Shown: positions 13,159-24,848, numbered from the stretch's first letter. The stretch: DNA of 64,000 nt from Mansonella perstans (GCA_037074765.1 JBAMDO010000003.1:186001-250000); one strand, 5' to 3'. Notes: generated by a model from the sequence alone, not told the origin. Program-made: numbers and translations.

Positions 13159-13525
13159 ATATTGAAAGTTGTTTGTTGCAATGGGAAATTTTGTGCTTTT
13201 TTGATATAATTGGTTGAATGAATAATGATTGAATTGTTTTTTTCAATTGGCAATCGGGTTAGAGTAATAATCTGACATGACTTTTATTCCTGCAGATAAT
13301 TATATCGCAAGCGAGATGATCGGCATGGTGAGTCAAAGGGTTTGTATGCATACTGAATGGTAACTAATTACATGATTACGGAGCAGCCGTTAAGGATTTA
13401 GCGAATTTATCAACCGGTACTTTTTTTCTCAGTAATAACTTTTGAGGTATAATGAAAGAAATAAGGGAAGAATAAAAAGCATTGAAATTAACTGGGAGTT
13501 GTTTGTTTGCAATCATTTGAGGAAT

Positions 13526-13708
13526 TTATAGTTTTGGAATTACTGTTACTATAATTATGAGAAAGATGAATACCATCGACATTTCTGCATTTGGCGGATT
13601 CATTGATGGTGTAGAACCAGTTTCTCTGTTTATCGTATTATTGATTCGTTGCTCTTCTTGTGCTTCAATATCATAATCCCATACGATATTAGCCCGTGGA
13701 TTTTCCAA
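13526..13708 (-). CDS. Unassigned exon-like block on the minus strand
   Basis: On the minus strand an acceptor (ATTCTTCAG) is followed by DLENPRANIVWDYDIEAQEE, then an Asn/Thr-rich stretch and NPPNAEMSM, where GTATTC could be a donor; otherwise the frame runs on into a hydrophobic tail (VFIFLIIIVTVI) and a stop at 13526. A membrane-anchored end is possible. The composition of the first 45 codons is protein-like. I cannot name it. It could be the exon preceding the frame at 12781-13158. Confidence 0.35.
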   Translation of the reverse strand: MENPRANIVWDYDIEAQEEQRINNTINRETGSTPSMNPPNAEMSMVFIFLIIIVTVIPKL

Positions 13709-13709
13709 A

Positions 13710-14528
13710 TCCTGAAGAATTTTGTCAATTTTTTTGTCAGTTGAACAATAACAAAGAGAATTTCAAAAATTGAGTCGAAGATAAATTAAGTATCGGAAAT
13801 AATCGAAAAAAGGAAACAAAAATTGTCCAAATAAAAAATAACGACAATAAAAGCATGAATTGTTGACGAAGTGCTTGGGGAAGAAGAAGAAAGGATCCAT
13901 AAATTGAAAAAGGAATCAGATCAGCATGGTGAATACTTTCGCATAAATTATCTATATTATATATATATCTAAAATGGCTTTCCTTTAATTTATCAGAAAT
14001 TATTCCCAAATTGCATAATTGATTAATTGCTTTACTTATGTTGGTTAATGATTGTCATTATTATATTATATAATTCTTGAAAGAGATTAATAATAACAAA
14101 TATGAATTTATATCAGTAATCAAATATTAATTTTCTGTTCAGTGCTAAGCTATTTTCAATTACATATCAATGTTTTGAAATTTTATGAATTTTCAGTGAA
14201 TAAAAGGAATATCACTTCATTAATATCAGTGATTGGTGGGAATTGTGCGCTCGAGCGCCGTCCTTTATTTGATCTTCTAATAAACTGTGGGATTACAAGT
14301 AACGAGCGCGTAAGATAATCACAATTTTGAGCTGTAGCAGTGATGAACGGGTGAATCATAAGTTGTTTTACTGTCCATCGTTCGTTTGCACATTTCTGTA
14401 ATCATATATTTTTCATAGTCATAAATGAATAAAATTCTCAAAAATGATCAATCATCCAATCAACAATGAATCACTAATCAACGATTTTTGTTCCTTCTCC
14501 TCATAAAATATATCAATCATTATTTTAC
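13710..14528. other. Intergenic AT-rich sequence
   Basis: No credible exon or RNA gene seen. The minus frame at 13737-14009 is Leu/Phe-rich and has no splice or similarity support. A short TA run lies near 13952-13968. Confidence 0.45.
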
Positions 14529-14742
14529 ATTTTACTCGGAATAAGGAAGGAAATACTCCCTCCTTTCTCTTACACTTTTACTCGAAATATCCGGAAACAT
14601 ACCCTCCTCTCTGTCACACTTTCATTCGAAATATCCGGAAATACACCCTCCTCTCTGTCACACTTTTATTCGAAATATCCGGAAATACACCCTCCTCTCT
14701 GTCACACTTTTATTCGAAATATCCGGAAATATACCCTCCTCT
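14529..14742. repeat. Minisatellite, left block (44-bp unit, about five copies)
   Basis: Four good copies and one diverged leading copy of a 44-bp unit beginning CACTTTTATTCGAAATATCC, with a pyrimidine-rich end (CCTCCTCTCTGTCA). The last copy stops at CCTCTCT around 14742, directly against the nad5-like insert. The same unit resumes at 15327. Confidence 0.9.
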
Positions 14743-15296
14743 CTAGCTAAAAAAACCAATCTGTGATATAGTCCTCAAGGCCACAGTTTTCTTGGCATCC
14801 CCCTCAATCAAAGAACAAAACCCAGAAAAAACCATAGTAAAAAAACCAATATAAAGAACACAACTTATAACATCAGCATTCAAAGTAACAAAAACATAAC
14901 AATCTATCAACATAACGCCAGCAGTAACCAAAGTTCTCCTATGAACCAAACACCTAACAGGAATAGGAGCCACTATGACCTTAGGAAATCACCTACCAAA
15001 AGGATACTGACCACCCTTAACAAAAGAAGAAATAAGTAACATAAACAATCACCAGAGAATTAAAAAACTGATAAGAAAACATGCCGCAAGAAAAAAAAAA
15101 CAAAACCATTAAAAGACAAAAAAGTACAAAAATCACCAATACGGTTAGTAAAAACAGTTCTTATAGAGCCACTAAAAGAACCTATATTACCATAAAACAA
15201 AATCAAAAAAAAAACTACTAATACCCAAAAAATCAAAACTATAATGATCCTACCACTAAAAACAATTGATCCACCCATACTCAACACAAACAAAAA
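14743..15296 (-). pseudogene. nad5: Nuclear copy of mitochondrial nad5 (numt)
   Basis: The minus strand encodes two adjacent parts of NADH dehydrogenase subunit 5. The 5' part (about 15293-15060) has NIGSFSGSIRTVFTNRIGDF; the 3' part (14973-14743) has VRCLVHRRTLVTAGVM and AKKTVALRTISQIGFF. Read with the invertebrate mitochondrial code (AGA/AGG = Ser, ATA = Met) these become the family motifs VSCLVHSSTLVTAG and ALSTMSQMGF. That shift fits a mitochondrial origin. Between the two parts the frame is broken: an extra base near TTTCCTAAGG, and in-frame TAA and TAG. A nuclear pseudogene is therefore far more likely than a functional gene. Both ends abut the minisatellite or its poly-A edge. The insert is about 0.55 kb, roughly a third of nad5. 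Confidence 0.92.
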
Positions 15297-15326
15297 TAAA
15301 AAAAAAAAAAAGTAAAATATACGTCA

Positions 15327-15648
15327 CACTTTTACTCGAAATATCCGGAAATATACCCTCCTCTCTGTTACACTTTTACTCGAAATATCCGGAAATATAC
15401 TTTCCCTTCTTTCTCTCACACTTTTACTCGAAATATCCGGAAATATACCCTCCTCTCTGTTACACTTTTACTCGAAATATCCGGAAATATACTTTCCCTT
15501 CTTTCTCTCACACTTTTACTCGAAATATCCGGAAATATACCCTCCTCTCTGTTACACTTTTACTCGAAATATCCAGAAATATACTTTCCCTTCTTTCTCT
15601 CACACTTTTACTCGAAATATCCGGAAATATACCCTTCTTTCTCTCACA
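15327..15648. repeat. Minisatellite, right block (alternating 44- and 48-bp units, seven copies)
   Basis: Seven copies of the CACTTTTACTCGAAATATCC unit. Units ending CCTCCTCTCTGTTA (44 bp) alternate with units ending TTTCCCTTCTTTCTCTCA (48 bp), which gives a 92-bp higher-order period. The array is open in one frame (repeating LLLEISGNIP), which is a result of the repeat and not a gene. An A-rich tract at 15290-15314 separates it from the numt. Confidence 0.9.
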
Positions 15649-16289
15649 CAAAAGAAATTAATACCCAGAATTGCATCCAATTTTCTAATTGTTACACATT
15701 ATTATACCTTTAAACATGATGAAAGGAAATGACGAAACGAACTTCCATATTTACGATAATCACATGACTGATACATTTCCAATTTTGGTGGATCATTTTG
15801 TCGGATCCATTTTATTATCTGAAAAACTAATATTTCATTCTTATGTTTTGCCAATTATAGAATTTATCTTAATCTTCTGAGGTAATCAAATTTTCCAGTT
15901 CTGTTTTTTTCTTCTACTGTATAATTTTAATATTTAAAGCTTTCTCCTTTCTCTCTTTTTAGTAATTTTATCCTAAATTCTTCTTTTTTCTTCTTTCCTC
16001 TTATCATATTTCACTATTACTTCTTCTATACATTTAGCTATCTTTTTTCAACTTTTTTCATTTCCTTTCTCTAATCGAAATTCATAAAAATTTCATCAAT
16101 AATTTATGAATATTATAAATCATTGGAGAAAAATTCCATGACATTGCATATCATAATCCTGCATTGTTCACAAAGCATTTCCTTTTAAATAGATATACAG
16201 AGAATTCAATTTTTGAATTTCCAGAATTGCTTTTGAATGAAACTGAAGCGTTGAAATTATTCCAAAACTGTTGCTATTCTTTGTCTCTA
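15649..16289. other. Intergenic sequence
   Basis: I see no gene with support. A plus-strand frame at 16164-16352 has reasonable composition (NETEALKLFQNCCYSLSLF) but no splice signals or similarity, and overlaps the decayed minus-strand frame. 15900-16060 is pyrimidine-rich. Confidence 0.4.
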
Positions 16290-16703
16290 TTTAAAGTAGC
16301 CAAACAGTTACGAGATGGCATGTTAGCCTTGAAGACTCCAATTCATAATTAGCTTCGTTCTTGTATATGGTTATAACTGCTTTTTTACCTTCATGGAATA
16401 ATCTTTTGCTTTCTTTTGTAATTTCTTCAAACTTCTTTTCCTCCTCCTTTCTTTTCTTCGCGATGATAAAAATTTTTGAATATAATTGAATCACTTGTCA
16501 TTTGCAGATTCTAACGTTTAGATTCAAATCTTTGGACTTTATCTTCAATTTTTCGTTTCCTTCCTAAAATTCTTGTCGTTGCTCCGCTGTCAAAGTTTGA
16601 CCCATACGCGTTGATTGCATTGTTTTTACTTCTTTTCTTCAAGTAACTTTTTCAACCTTTCATTGGTCTTTCCTTCACTTGCTATGATATTACTAGCCAT
16701 AGT
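16290..16703 (-). pseudogene. Decayed coiled-coil reading frame
   Basis: On the minus strand an ATG near 16703 opens MASNIIASEGKTNERLKKL and reaches a stop after LEEKK. A shift into a neighbouring frame gives KTMQSTRMGQTLTAEQRQEF, a stop, NEKLKIKSKDLNLNVRIC, another stop, and then a Lys/Glu-rich heptad-like stretch (KKRKEEEKKFEEITKESKR) to about 16290. One frameshift and two stops interrupt a consistently charged, helix-prone sequence, which suggests a former coiled-coil protein or gene fragment. I do not recognise the family. It could also be several small exons misread as one frame. Confidence 0.35.
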
Positions 16704-16922
16704 TTTCGGCTAAAAACGGTGTCAAAAATTTTGTCGTAAAAGATTGGATTTAATAATTAAAAGAGTTGCTGAAGGCTTCGAATTTAGAAAGAAGAATGTT
16801 TTTTGCAGTAGAAGGTGGTAACTTGTTTGTAGCAAGAGCATAGTTAATTGAATTTTATTATTTGAAGAAATATTGCTATTTAGATTTCAAGAAGCAAAAA
16901 TGGTATCTCTTTTAACCATTCG

Positions 16923-19640
16923 TTAAAAGAAATTCTCCTCCCTTACAGTATCAAAGTTTAAATTAAATTTTCCGTTAAAACAGCGACTAACCATATTAAA
17001 AGCGTTATTATAATATGGCGGATATCCGGTTGCCATTTCGAATGCTGTTATGCCTAAACTCCAAATATCAACATTAAACGTGTAAGCATTCCTTCTTAAA
17101 TCAGCCACATATAAAACAGCTATTTCAGGTGCCATATAACATACTGTGCCTGATAAGCAATTTTTTGTCCTCTGTAATAAAAATCAAAAATTGATAAAAT
17201 TGCTGTGTAAGATGTTTTCAAGTAGAAACCATCAAATTAAATTAGCAGACAAAAAAAGAGAAATTTAATTTAGCAATGTATAATCTGAGGAGACTATTCC
17301 ATCAGTTATTTCTTTCTACTTCTAACAAAGTTCGACTCATTAATTCTTTTTAAATCTCATTGAAATCCAACTCAAAATATATAACAAAGAAATTCAACTT
17401 TTCGAAAATGTATATAATCATAATTATGTGTATGTAATGTATACCTCTTCTGATTCTATCCAAACCGAAGTACCGAAATCAGCAAGTTGAACATTTCCTT
17501 GCGATGATATTAGTATATTTGAAGTCTGAAATTTTAATTTACAAAAAAAAAAAAAAAAAAAAAAAAATGGTCAGATAATTTCATATTTTATGACATTTCA
17601 AGAAATAGAAATATCAATCAGAACTATTCATCAAGTTCCTCTTTTCATTTATGCACTTGAACAATTGAGTCCGCTCATACCTAAATATCTTCCACAGTAC
17701 GTGCTTCTAATAAGCGCAACCATTAATTGGTTTCATTTAATTAAGTATATATAAAGTGTGCTCTGTTTTGCGCGACCAAATATAGTATGAGATTAATTAA
17801 TTAGTTAACATTGAGATTAAAAGAGATTAAAAAGTTTAAAGTGAGCAAACATGCTTTAATATCGCCGTGAAAAAGTCTGCTATCATGAATGTAATTCAAT
17901 CCAATCAAAACTTGTTTTAGTACTGTAGCAATTATTGGCTCATTTAGGAAACCCTTGCAAAGTGCTTGACAACCTCCCATTGACTAAAATATATATAAAT
18001 AATAAAAACTTTTAATTATTGCTAATTGGTAGCAGTGATAATAAAAATACTAACAACAACAACAATAGAATATATCCATGAACAGCTTCCAAATTGTTGT
18101 AATTCCAAATATTTGAATCTTATTTTTCAGTATGCTTTATTTCAGATAGCGTCATAAATTAATTGATTGAAATTACTGTTATTAATTAAATTAAATGTAT
18201 AAATGATTGAAAATTAATAAAAAAATATCAAAAGAAATCAATATTGCGTAAATAATGGCAAATGAATTATAATGATTTTTAATATCTTATCATTATTGAA
18301 TTTAGTTCAGTAAGATTAATTTAGCAAAATCTATATCTACTGCAATTAGACGATCCATAATTCAGTATATTAAAGATTATTAACAGTTAATTTATATTTA
18401 ATTAAGTTGAATTTAATTGAGTTCGAAAATTGATGTAATATTCGTTTTTATCGCCGTTTTTGGATAAATGTATGCATATAATTATATATTAATTAAATAT
18501 TTATTCATTTGGCAACTATCTAATATCTACTTTAATTAGCTGATCCATAATTTGACGTAAACTTCCATGATCAAGCAATTGCATCACTATCCACATGACA
18601 TTCCCCGTGTAAAATGATGTATAATATTTGACAACATTGGGATGTCTACATGCCTTTAGTGCCTAAACCAAGAATAAATGAATCAAGTACTTTGCAAATT
18701 AAAATTCGTTGCATAACGAATTATTATTGCTTAAATCAAAATTTTATTTAACTGTCCTTGCTAATTATTGCTAATTTGAATTTTGGGACTCCAAAAATTT
18801 TATCATTTTGAAATTTCGAAATAATATCAAAATATTGCTCTCTCTAATGCAAATTTTCTAAAAAAAGTAGAAGGACGAAAACTTTACCTTAATTTCCTCT
18901 CCTAATTGTGCTAAGTCATAATTTTCTAAATCTATGCGTTTCATTGCACAAATTTCTCTTCGTTCAATACAAACACTCTGAAAAGGATTCTTTATTTTGA
19001 TAGAAGTAAAAGAAATTAATTCCTTTTGATTTTTTCAATTTTCACATTTTCATACTTTCATATCAAATCATTGATAGGTTATAAGAGTGATTCCTAATGG
19101 TCATCTTATTGCAAAGTTTTTATCATAAATGACAACAGATATCGAGAAAGAATATATTATGAAGTTATCATTATGAAAAGATAGAAAAAAATTGGACATA
19201 TCGTTTTGAGATGAATAAACGGATATTACACTGAATAATCGAATATAATATTCTTTCTCGGCTTTATTCAATAAATTTTCATCTAGTATTTGTTTAGATT
19301 CAATAGTATTGTTATTTCTTTATTTGTCATAAAAATTCAAATTCCTTAACAATAGAAAAGGAGTCAAATTTTCATTGCATCACCTATTTGAATATGTAAA
19401 TGCCAACAAAAAAGGTAAATAGCTTAAGTTCAATTTTATAAATTAAAAAAAACTAAGCAAAAATAAATTAATAAGATAAGATATAACCCTATAAACGGTT
19501 GATGCCGAACCATTTGCAATAATTTCTTCCAGCCTATACTCTTCTGTGCTAGTTGGCCAAGTAAATTTATCGGCGGAATCATGTTTATGAATTTTGGATG
19601 GTTTAGCAGATTCTTCAAATTCTGCTTCACTTTCAAGCAT
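16923..19640 (-). CDS. Diverged SPAK/OSR1-like kinase paralog (non-RD, truncated C-lobe)
   Basis: Minus-strand exons: 19640-19488, 18977-18888, 18662-18531, 17983-17855, 17525-17445, 17171-16923; 277 residues, all phase 0. Intron positions match exons 1-6 of the kinase at 3252-6605 (exon 3 is 132 bp in both). The Gly-rich loop is degraded (IIANGSASTVYR). Lys64 (ICAMKRIDLE), DFG 184-186 and MAPE 208-211 are kept. HRD is HGD (164-166, FHGDIK), and the activation loop (RTKNCLSGTVCYMAPE) lacks the WNK-site TFVGTP motif. The intron after exon 4 needs a GC donor (AAA|GCATGT). After the αF region (DIWSLGITAFEMATGYPPYY) the frame reads 21 more codons to a stop; no OSR1-type C-terminal domain is visible. 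A trans-splice-like acceptor (TTTGCAG) lies 15 bases before the ATG. It may be a non-RD kinase, a pseudokinase or a gene in decay. Confidence 0.8.
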
Positions 19641-19655
19641 AGAGATATATATTGC

Positions 19656-20939
19656 TGCAAACAAACTGATACTAATAATGAGGAGCCAAAAATGGAATTG
19701 TTGCTATCAGGCTGCTATCACTATTGTAACATTTATTACTACTACTACTGTTATTACTATTACTTTAAGTATATCTCACGGGAACAAATTTATAGCTTAA
19801 ATAGGAAGAAGAATACTCCACAGCAGAATGATATTAATAGTAATGATCAAAACAAAAATAGAATCACCACTTTAAGCGCGTTTTAGGTGAGCAAATTTAT
19901 TGTTGAAGTTGAGAGAAGAATATTCTGGAATAAATATTATCCATTTATACCAGCAAAAAAAGGAAAAATCTTTTAAAGTTAAAAAAAAAAAAGAATGAAA
20001 ATTGAAAGAAAGTTATCATCACATTAACCTTTTCGAATTTTAATATGATTAATAAGGAAGCATTTTATTTATTAGAATTTTACTTCAAGTATTCGTTTTT
20101 AAATGTGATTGGATAATAAATTTCACTTTAAAAAATTTGGAACTATTGAAAAAAGATATCTTTGTCATGAAATTTCTGTTTATTTTTCTCTCTGAAACAT
20201 AGGAATGATTCAAAGATAGTTTAATTTATAGATTAATAGCAAATTTGCATTAATTCAGTTTACAACAGTACTACACTGATCTACCTGAAATGAATGGAAG
20301 TAGAAAGAAGTTTAAGATATTTCCAGAGGTCATAAAGAAATGCTCTTTGCTTTTAACTTTAATATCAGTTGGTGATGATTATTTCCCTTTCGTTGTGTTG
20401 CCAACATTGTGATAATCAGAAAAATTTTTGTAATGTTTTTGTATCTTTGATAAAGAAATATTTATTATTTTTTTGTCATGAATTATTTCCAGTCATTAAT
20501 TAACAACTAACAATAAATAAATCAATAATATAATAAATGAACAAGTAACATGATGATAACTGGTGTAACCAACTTTCTATTCCATATACATAACCACTAC
20601 TCTTTTTCTTTTTATTCTTGATTAATTTTTTTTTCAAAATTATCAACTATGTTTTATCAGCTTCAAAAGATTATTTTGATTTTCATCTTTCAAAATCACA
20701 TCTTAATTATTCCCAAAACATAACAGATAAAAAAAATTTCTATCAAATGCGTTATTCAAAGTTTAAAACATATTAAAAACAATCTCAACTATTAACTAAG
20801 AAACATTAATTACACATTAAAACCCTATGGAAAATTATCACGCCAGCTATGTAACATCGATATTACTCCAGTACTGCTCCTCTTGTTATGCTAACGGAGC
20901 ACTGTTGTCCATATCGTTGTCACAGTCAGCAGTGCCTGC
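19656..20939. other. Intergenic region between COQ6 and the kinase paralog
   Basis: AT-rich DNA with no credible gene. The plus frames at 19581-19886 and 19594-19800 overlap exon 1 of the minus-strand kinase and simple Tyr/Thr codon runs (ACT/TAT repeats near 19735-19765). This should hold the kinase promoter and the COQ6 3' UTR. At about 1.3 kb the gap is longer than in a typical compact nematode operon. Confidence 0.45.
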
Positions 20940-23900
20940 TTATGTAGAAGTCCGGTAAACGATAAGGTCCTGTAATTTTTAAGCAAAAATACATTAAGAT
21001 ACAGAAACTTTTATAGCACTGAACGATAAAATTATGAACCGAAGCGCTTTTGTTTAAAAAAATATTCTATAAAATAAGAAAATTGCACAAAGAAGTGTAA
21101 AATGAAATATTTCAAAAAGAAGTGAAAAAATTCAAGAAGGCTGACGTAATGATGAAGAATATCTAAATGATAATTATTTAGGATAGCATCAAATTAATTT
21201 CATACCCTTCGATATGAACTGAGTATTTTCGAATTTTGCCAAAGATGAGAATAAAAAACGCAAAAGTCTGAACTCAGTACATCCGAAAAAAATGATTCTT
21301 TTGGTGCTAGCAGCATATTATCAAAACAATTACAAAAAGAAAAAAATACTTTTAAAAATGTGAATCTATCAACCATGTTAAGACCAAGGGAACGTATAAG
21401 TATGAGTGGCGTACTACTCGTCGAGTAAAGTCTATTCAACCAATCGCATGTCACCTGCACAGGTACATTCCGCCTCTGTGCTTGCGTATCATAATCAGAT
21501 AAATAAGTAAGACAACCTGAAATACTTCTTGAGATTAAAATTCTTAAATGAAAAAAACCAAACCATCTGAAAAACTAACCCAAATCACCGCCATCAATTA
21601 CACATTGCTCTAAGCAACTTAGCAATATTTTCACATCACTCCATCCAAGATTAACTCCTTGTCCAGCTAGCGGGTGAGTACGATGGGCTGCATCTCTAAA
21701 AATTTCTAAATCTTTTTATATTTTAATTTAATCATGAACCATTAATTTTTCGAGCAAATCCAATTTATTCAGTTTTTTACAAGGAAAAATTTTAACTATT
21801 TTAAGCACCAATGATATTGCATCTCCCAGTGAATAATTATATAATATAACTAACCCAATCAGTGCAGCTCTTAGTATAACATAACTATCACAATGTCCAA
21901 AAGCCAGCGGAAATCCGGCACGCGTACCTTCGTGTAAAGATATAACCGTCGGAAAAGTAAGCCTTGGTTTCTCACTTACGGAAAACACTCCTTTTAATAC
22001 TTGTTCCGTAAGTGATAAAAACTGATTTGATATGTAATTTTGATGAATGTCAGTGGTCTGAAAAAAAATTTTTTTATTCCTTCAAAACCAATTTTGTAAA
22101 TCGTCACATAATTTCATATTTCATAATTCATCTAATGTGCAATTTTTAATGAGCAATCATGATATATAAATTTCATGAGAATTGGATTATCAGCTTCCAA
22201 AATCCTACCAAAATCATAAAAGATCCTCGAGTAACTATTATTAATCACTTATTATTAAAATTGAAACTTGACATAATTATTTTCTCTCATGTAATAAATT
22301 GACTCAAGGTTGTATTGACAATGAAAAATCGAAAAAAACATAGAAAACAAAGGTTTCAAGAATTTAATCAAAAAAGTTACCAAAAACTCATTAAGCTGAT
22401 CAACAAACTCTTCTGCTGATAATGAAAGCAATTCTTCGGCGTGTTCCGTACTAGTCGACCATGTCACTGAACTCATATTCTCAGTAAGTGGTAGAAGAGC
22501 TACAGGACCACTTGGCGTAAATCTTTCCCATGCAACGCAATTATTTTCAGTCGGAAATGATGCTTGCTTTGTACAGTTTTTTTTTTTTTTATAATCAAAG
22601 TTTCAATAATTATTAATAAGTACAACAATTTATTAATATAGTTAAAATGATCCCTTTTTTTCTGGAAAAAGGTGAGAGGGAGGAGAAAAATTATGCTTAT
22701 TTAAATGCCACAAAATCATAAAATAGAACATTTCATTACATTTTTCTGATTCAGTTTAGAAATAATGAGTAATAGAACAATGAAACTAAGACCAAAGTTG
22801 TCAAATAAATTGTTGAAAATTTTCGAACTACTTTAAAGTTGTCAAATGTTGAAATTTTTGAAGTATAACAGCAAAAAAACCAGAGCGTAAAAGCCTAAAA
22901 TTAAAGGACAGAATAAATGTATATGAATGAAATTAAATGGTGATAACTGATATCAAAAGATCATGATTGAGTATTAAGAGTTAATCCTATGCTTATTATG
23001 ATCGAAGTGATGTGAATGATGGAAGAGAAAAGACAGCAAGTGAGAGAATGAAAAATAAACTTCAGTATTGGAGAAAAAAGTAAGCAATAGTTTGGTATTT
23101 CTTCGTACAATCCGAAAATAAAAGAACTTACGGCTTGCACTTGAAGATTTGCAACCACTGCTGACTGTCCATATCCCCACGAGGTATATTCAAAGTTGAG
23201 CATATCTCTCACCATACTTTTAGCACCATCAGCACCAATCTACAAAATTTTATCATGCTCATTTTACATCAGCAAAGACATAAAGTCTATTTGGCATTTT
23301 AAAGGTTCAATTCAGTGTTTACTCAATATTTCATTTATTTTTGAGCAATTTTGAGCAAGAGAAATCAGTAATTAGTTCAATTAATGCATCCTCATTCTTT
23401 TAAAATTCCAAATATTAACTAAACGTGAATATACCGTAAATAAATACTAACAATAAGAGACGTTTGCAATTTGGTTCCATCATCTAGTACAACAGTAGCA
23501 AACTGATTCAAACCAGAGGGAGTTCTAAAAATAACTTTGCACTAGTGAACATACAGTATTAGCATGATAAACTTTTTGTGATATTCAAAAATTATGCAAT
23601 CTTAGGAGAAAAATATATCATCGTACCTACAATCAATTACTTTTGCTTTTGTTTTAATGGTAACATTTGGGCAGTTTGCTTTAATGCGATTTGAAAGAAA
23701 TCCGATGATTGCATTGTTTTCAATCATATAAGCTACTTCGTTGGTTGGATCTGGTTGGGCAAATCGTATCGATGAATGTGAACAGCTATCCAAAATCTAT
23801 ATTTATAATTTTGAGTTTTTCTTTCTACTTTACAAATGAATATTATATTATACACTAAAAATTTCTTCTGAATTTTCAATGAAAAATATGAATAATTCTG

Positions 23901-24699
23901 CCTGTATCAAGCTACTTTTACTGCCTCTCCAGGCTTACTTCATGATAATTATACTGCTACACGACTGCTTGTAAAGCTTAAATTAATCAATCAATTCTAA
24001 CAAAAACATTGGTCTTTTCAATCCAATTATGACTTAACATATATTTTATTCGCCATGATTAAGCAATTTTTAAAGTAACAAACCTGAAGCCTATCAACTC
24101 GTTTAACTCTCAGATCCACAAGATCATTCCAAATCCCTAATTCTGAAAGTTAATTACTAAATGAGGAAGAAAAAAAATACTGAAGTGCAAGAGAATAATC
24201 AAATAAAGTAGGTAAGTTAATCTTACTTTTGAAAAGTAATACAGACGGAGGTGATACTGCAGTAACCCGGTTCTCATATGGTGAATTCTTTGTTGGTGCT
24301 TTGATTTCTGTTGAATCCAACACAAGTACCTTTTTCAATTTTAAACGTTCATTCAATCCTAAAATTAAAATAGCAGTTTTTTCATTCTAAGAGTAATAAA
24401 GCTCATTTTTTTTTTTTTTTTGGTAGTTCATGTTTTTCCTGCTGAATTTTTTTCATGTCAAATTCTGAAAAATCAGTGGAATAACTTTAAAAAAAAAAAA
24501 AAAAGACTGAGAATAAAGTGGAAATAAATTTTATTTTAAACAAAAATGTTCAACTTTTTTCGACGAACTAACCAAGAGCACAAGCCATTGCATTACCAAC
24601 CATTCCACCACCAATTATGATAATATCGTAGAAAGAATCGATTGTTGTTGACATCGAGCTGTATGAACAACGCGTTAATGGATAAATTTTCGACAGCAT
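20940..24699 (-). CDS. coq-6: Ubiquinone biosynthesis FAD-dependent monooxygenase COQ6
   Basis: Minus-strand exons: 24699-24573, 24358-24227, 24142-24084, 23796-23627, 23524-23452, 23239-23132, 22566-22381, 22057-21855, 21695-21580, 21516-21350, 20969-20940; 456 residues (human COQ6 about 468). The N-terminus is basic and Ser-rich like a mitochondrial presequence ([15 protein letters not shown]), followed by the FAD dinucleotide motif [14 protein letters not shown] (26-39). Family landmarks follow: [62 protein letters not shown], the FAD motif [19 protein letters not shown] (from 352) and [23 protein letters not shown]6 hydroxylates the coenzyme Q ring on the matrix side of the inner membrane, within the COQ complex. 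An acceptor (TTTTTGCAG) lies 29 bases before the ATG, a likely trans-splice site. No catalytic motif is missing. Confidence 0.95.
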
Positions 24700-24729
24700 G
24701 GATAGTTATTTGATGACAATACAATTCCT

Positions 24730-24810
24730 GCAAAAATATTTCATTCATTTCAACAAATTCATAAAATCAAATATCAATTTTAAATGTTTTGTTACATTAA
24801 AACTGATCTG

Positions 24811-24848
<38 letters not shown>

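Noticed and set aside
13299..13331. Possible 32-nt plus-strand exon (CTGCAG|ATAATT ... GGCATG|GTGAGT)
   Set aside because: Good splice signals but no neighbouring exon with compatible phase could be found.
15266..15661. 131-codon plus-strand frame with repeated LLLEISGNIP
   Set aside because: Produced by the minisatellite unit; the repeat is open in one frame by chance.
16164..16352. Plus-strand frame with NETEALKLFQNCC
   Set aside because: No start context, splice pair or similarity; overlaps the decayed minus-strand frame.
19581..19886. 101-codon plus-strand frame
   Set aside because: Antisense to the first exon of the kinase paralog, then Tyr-rich simple sequence.
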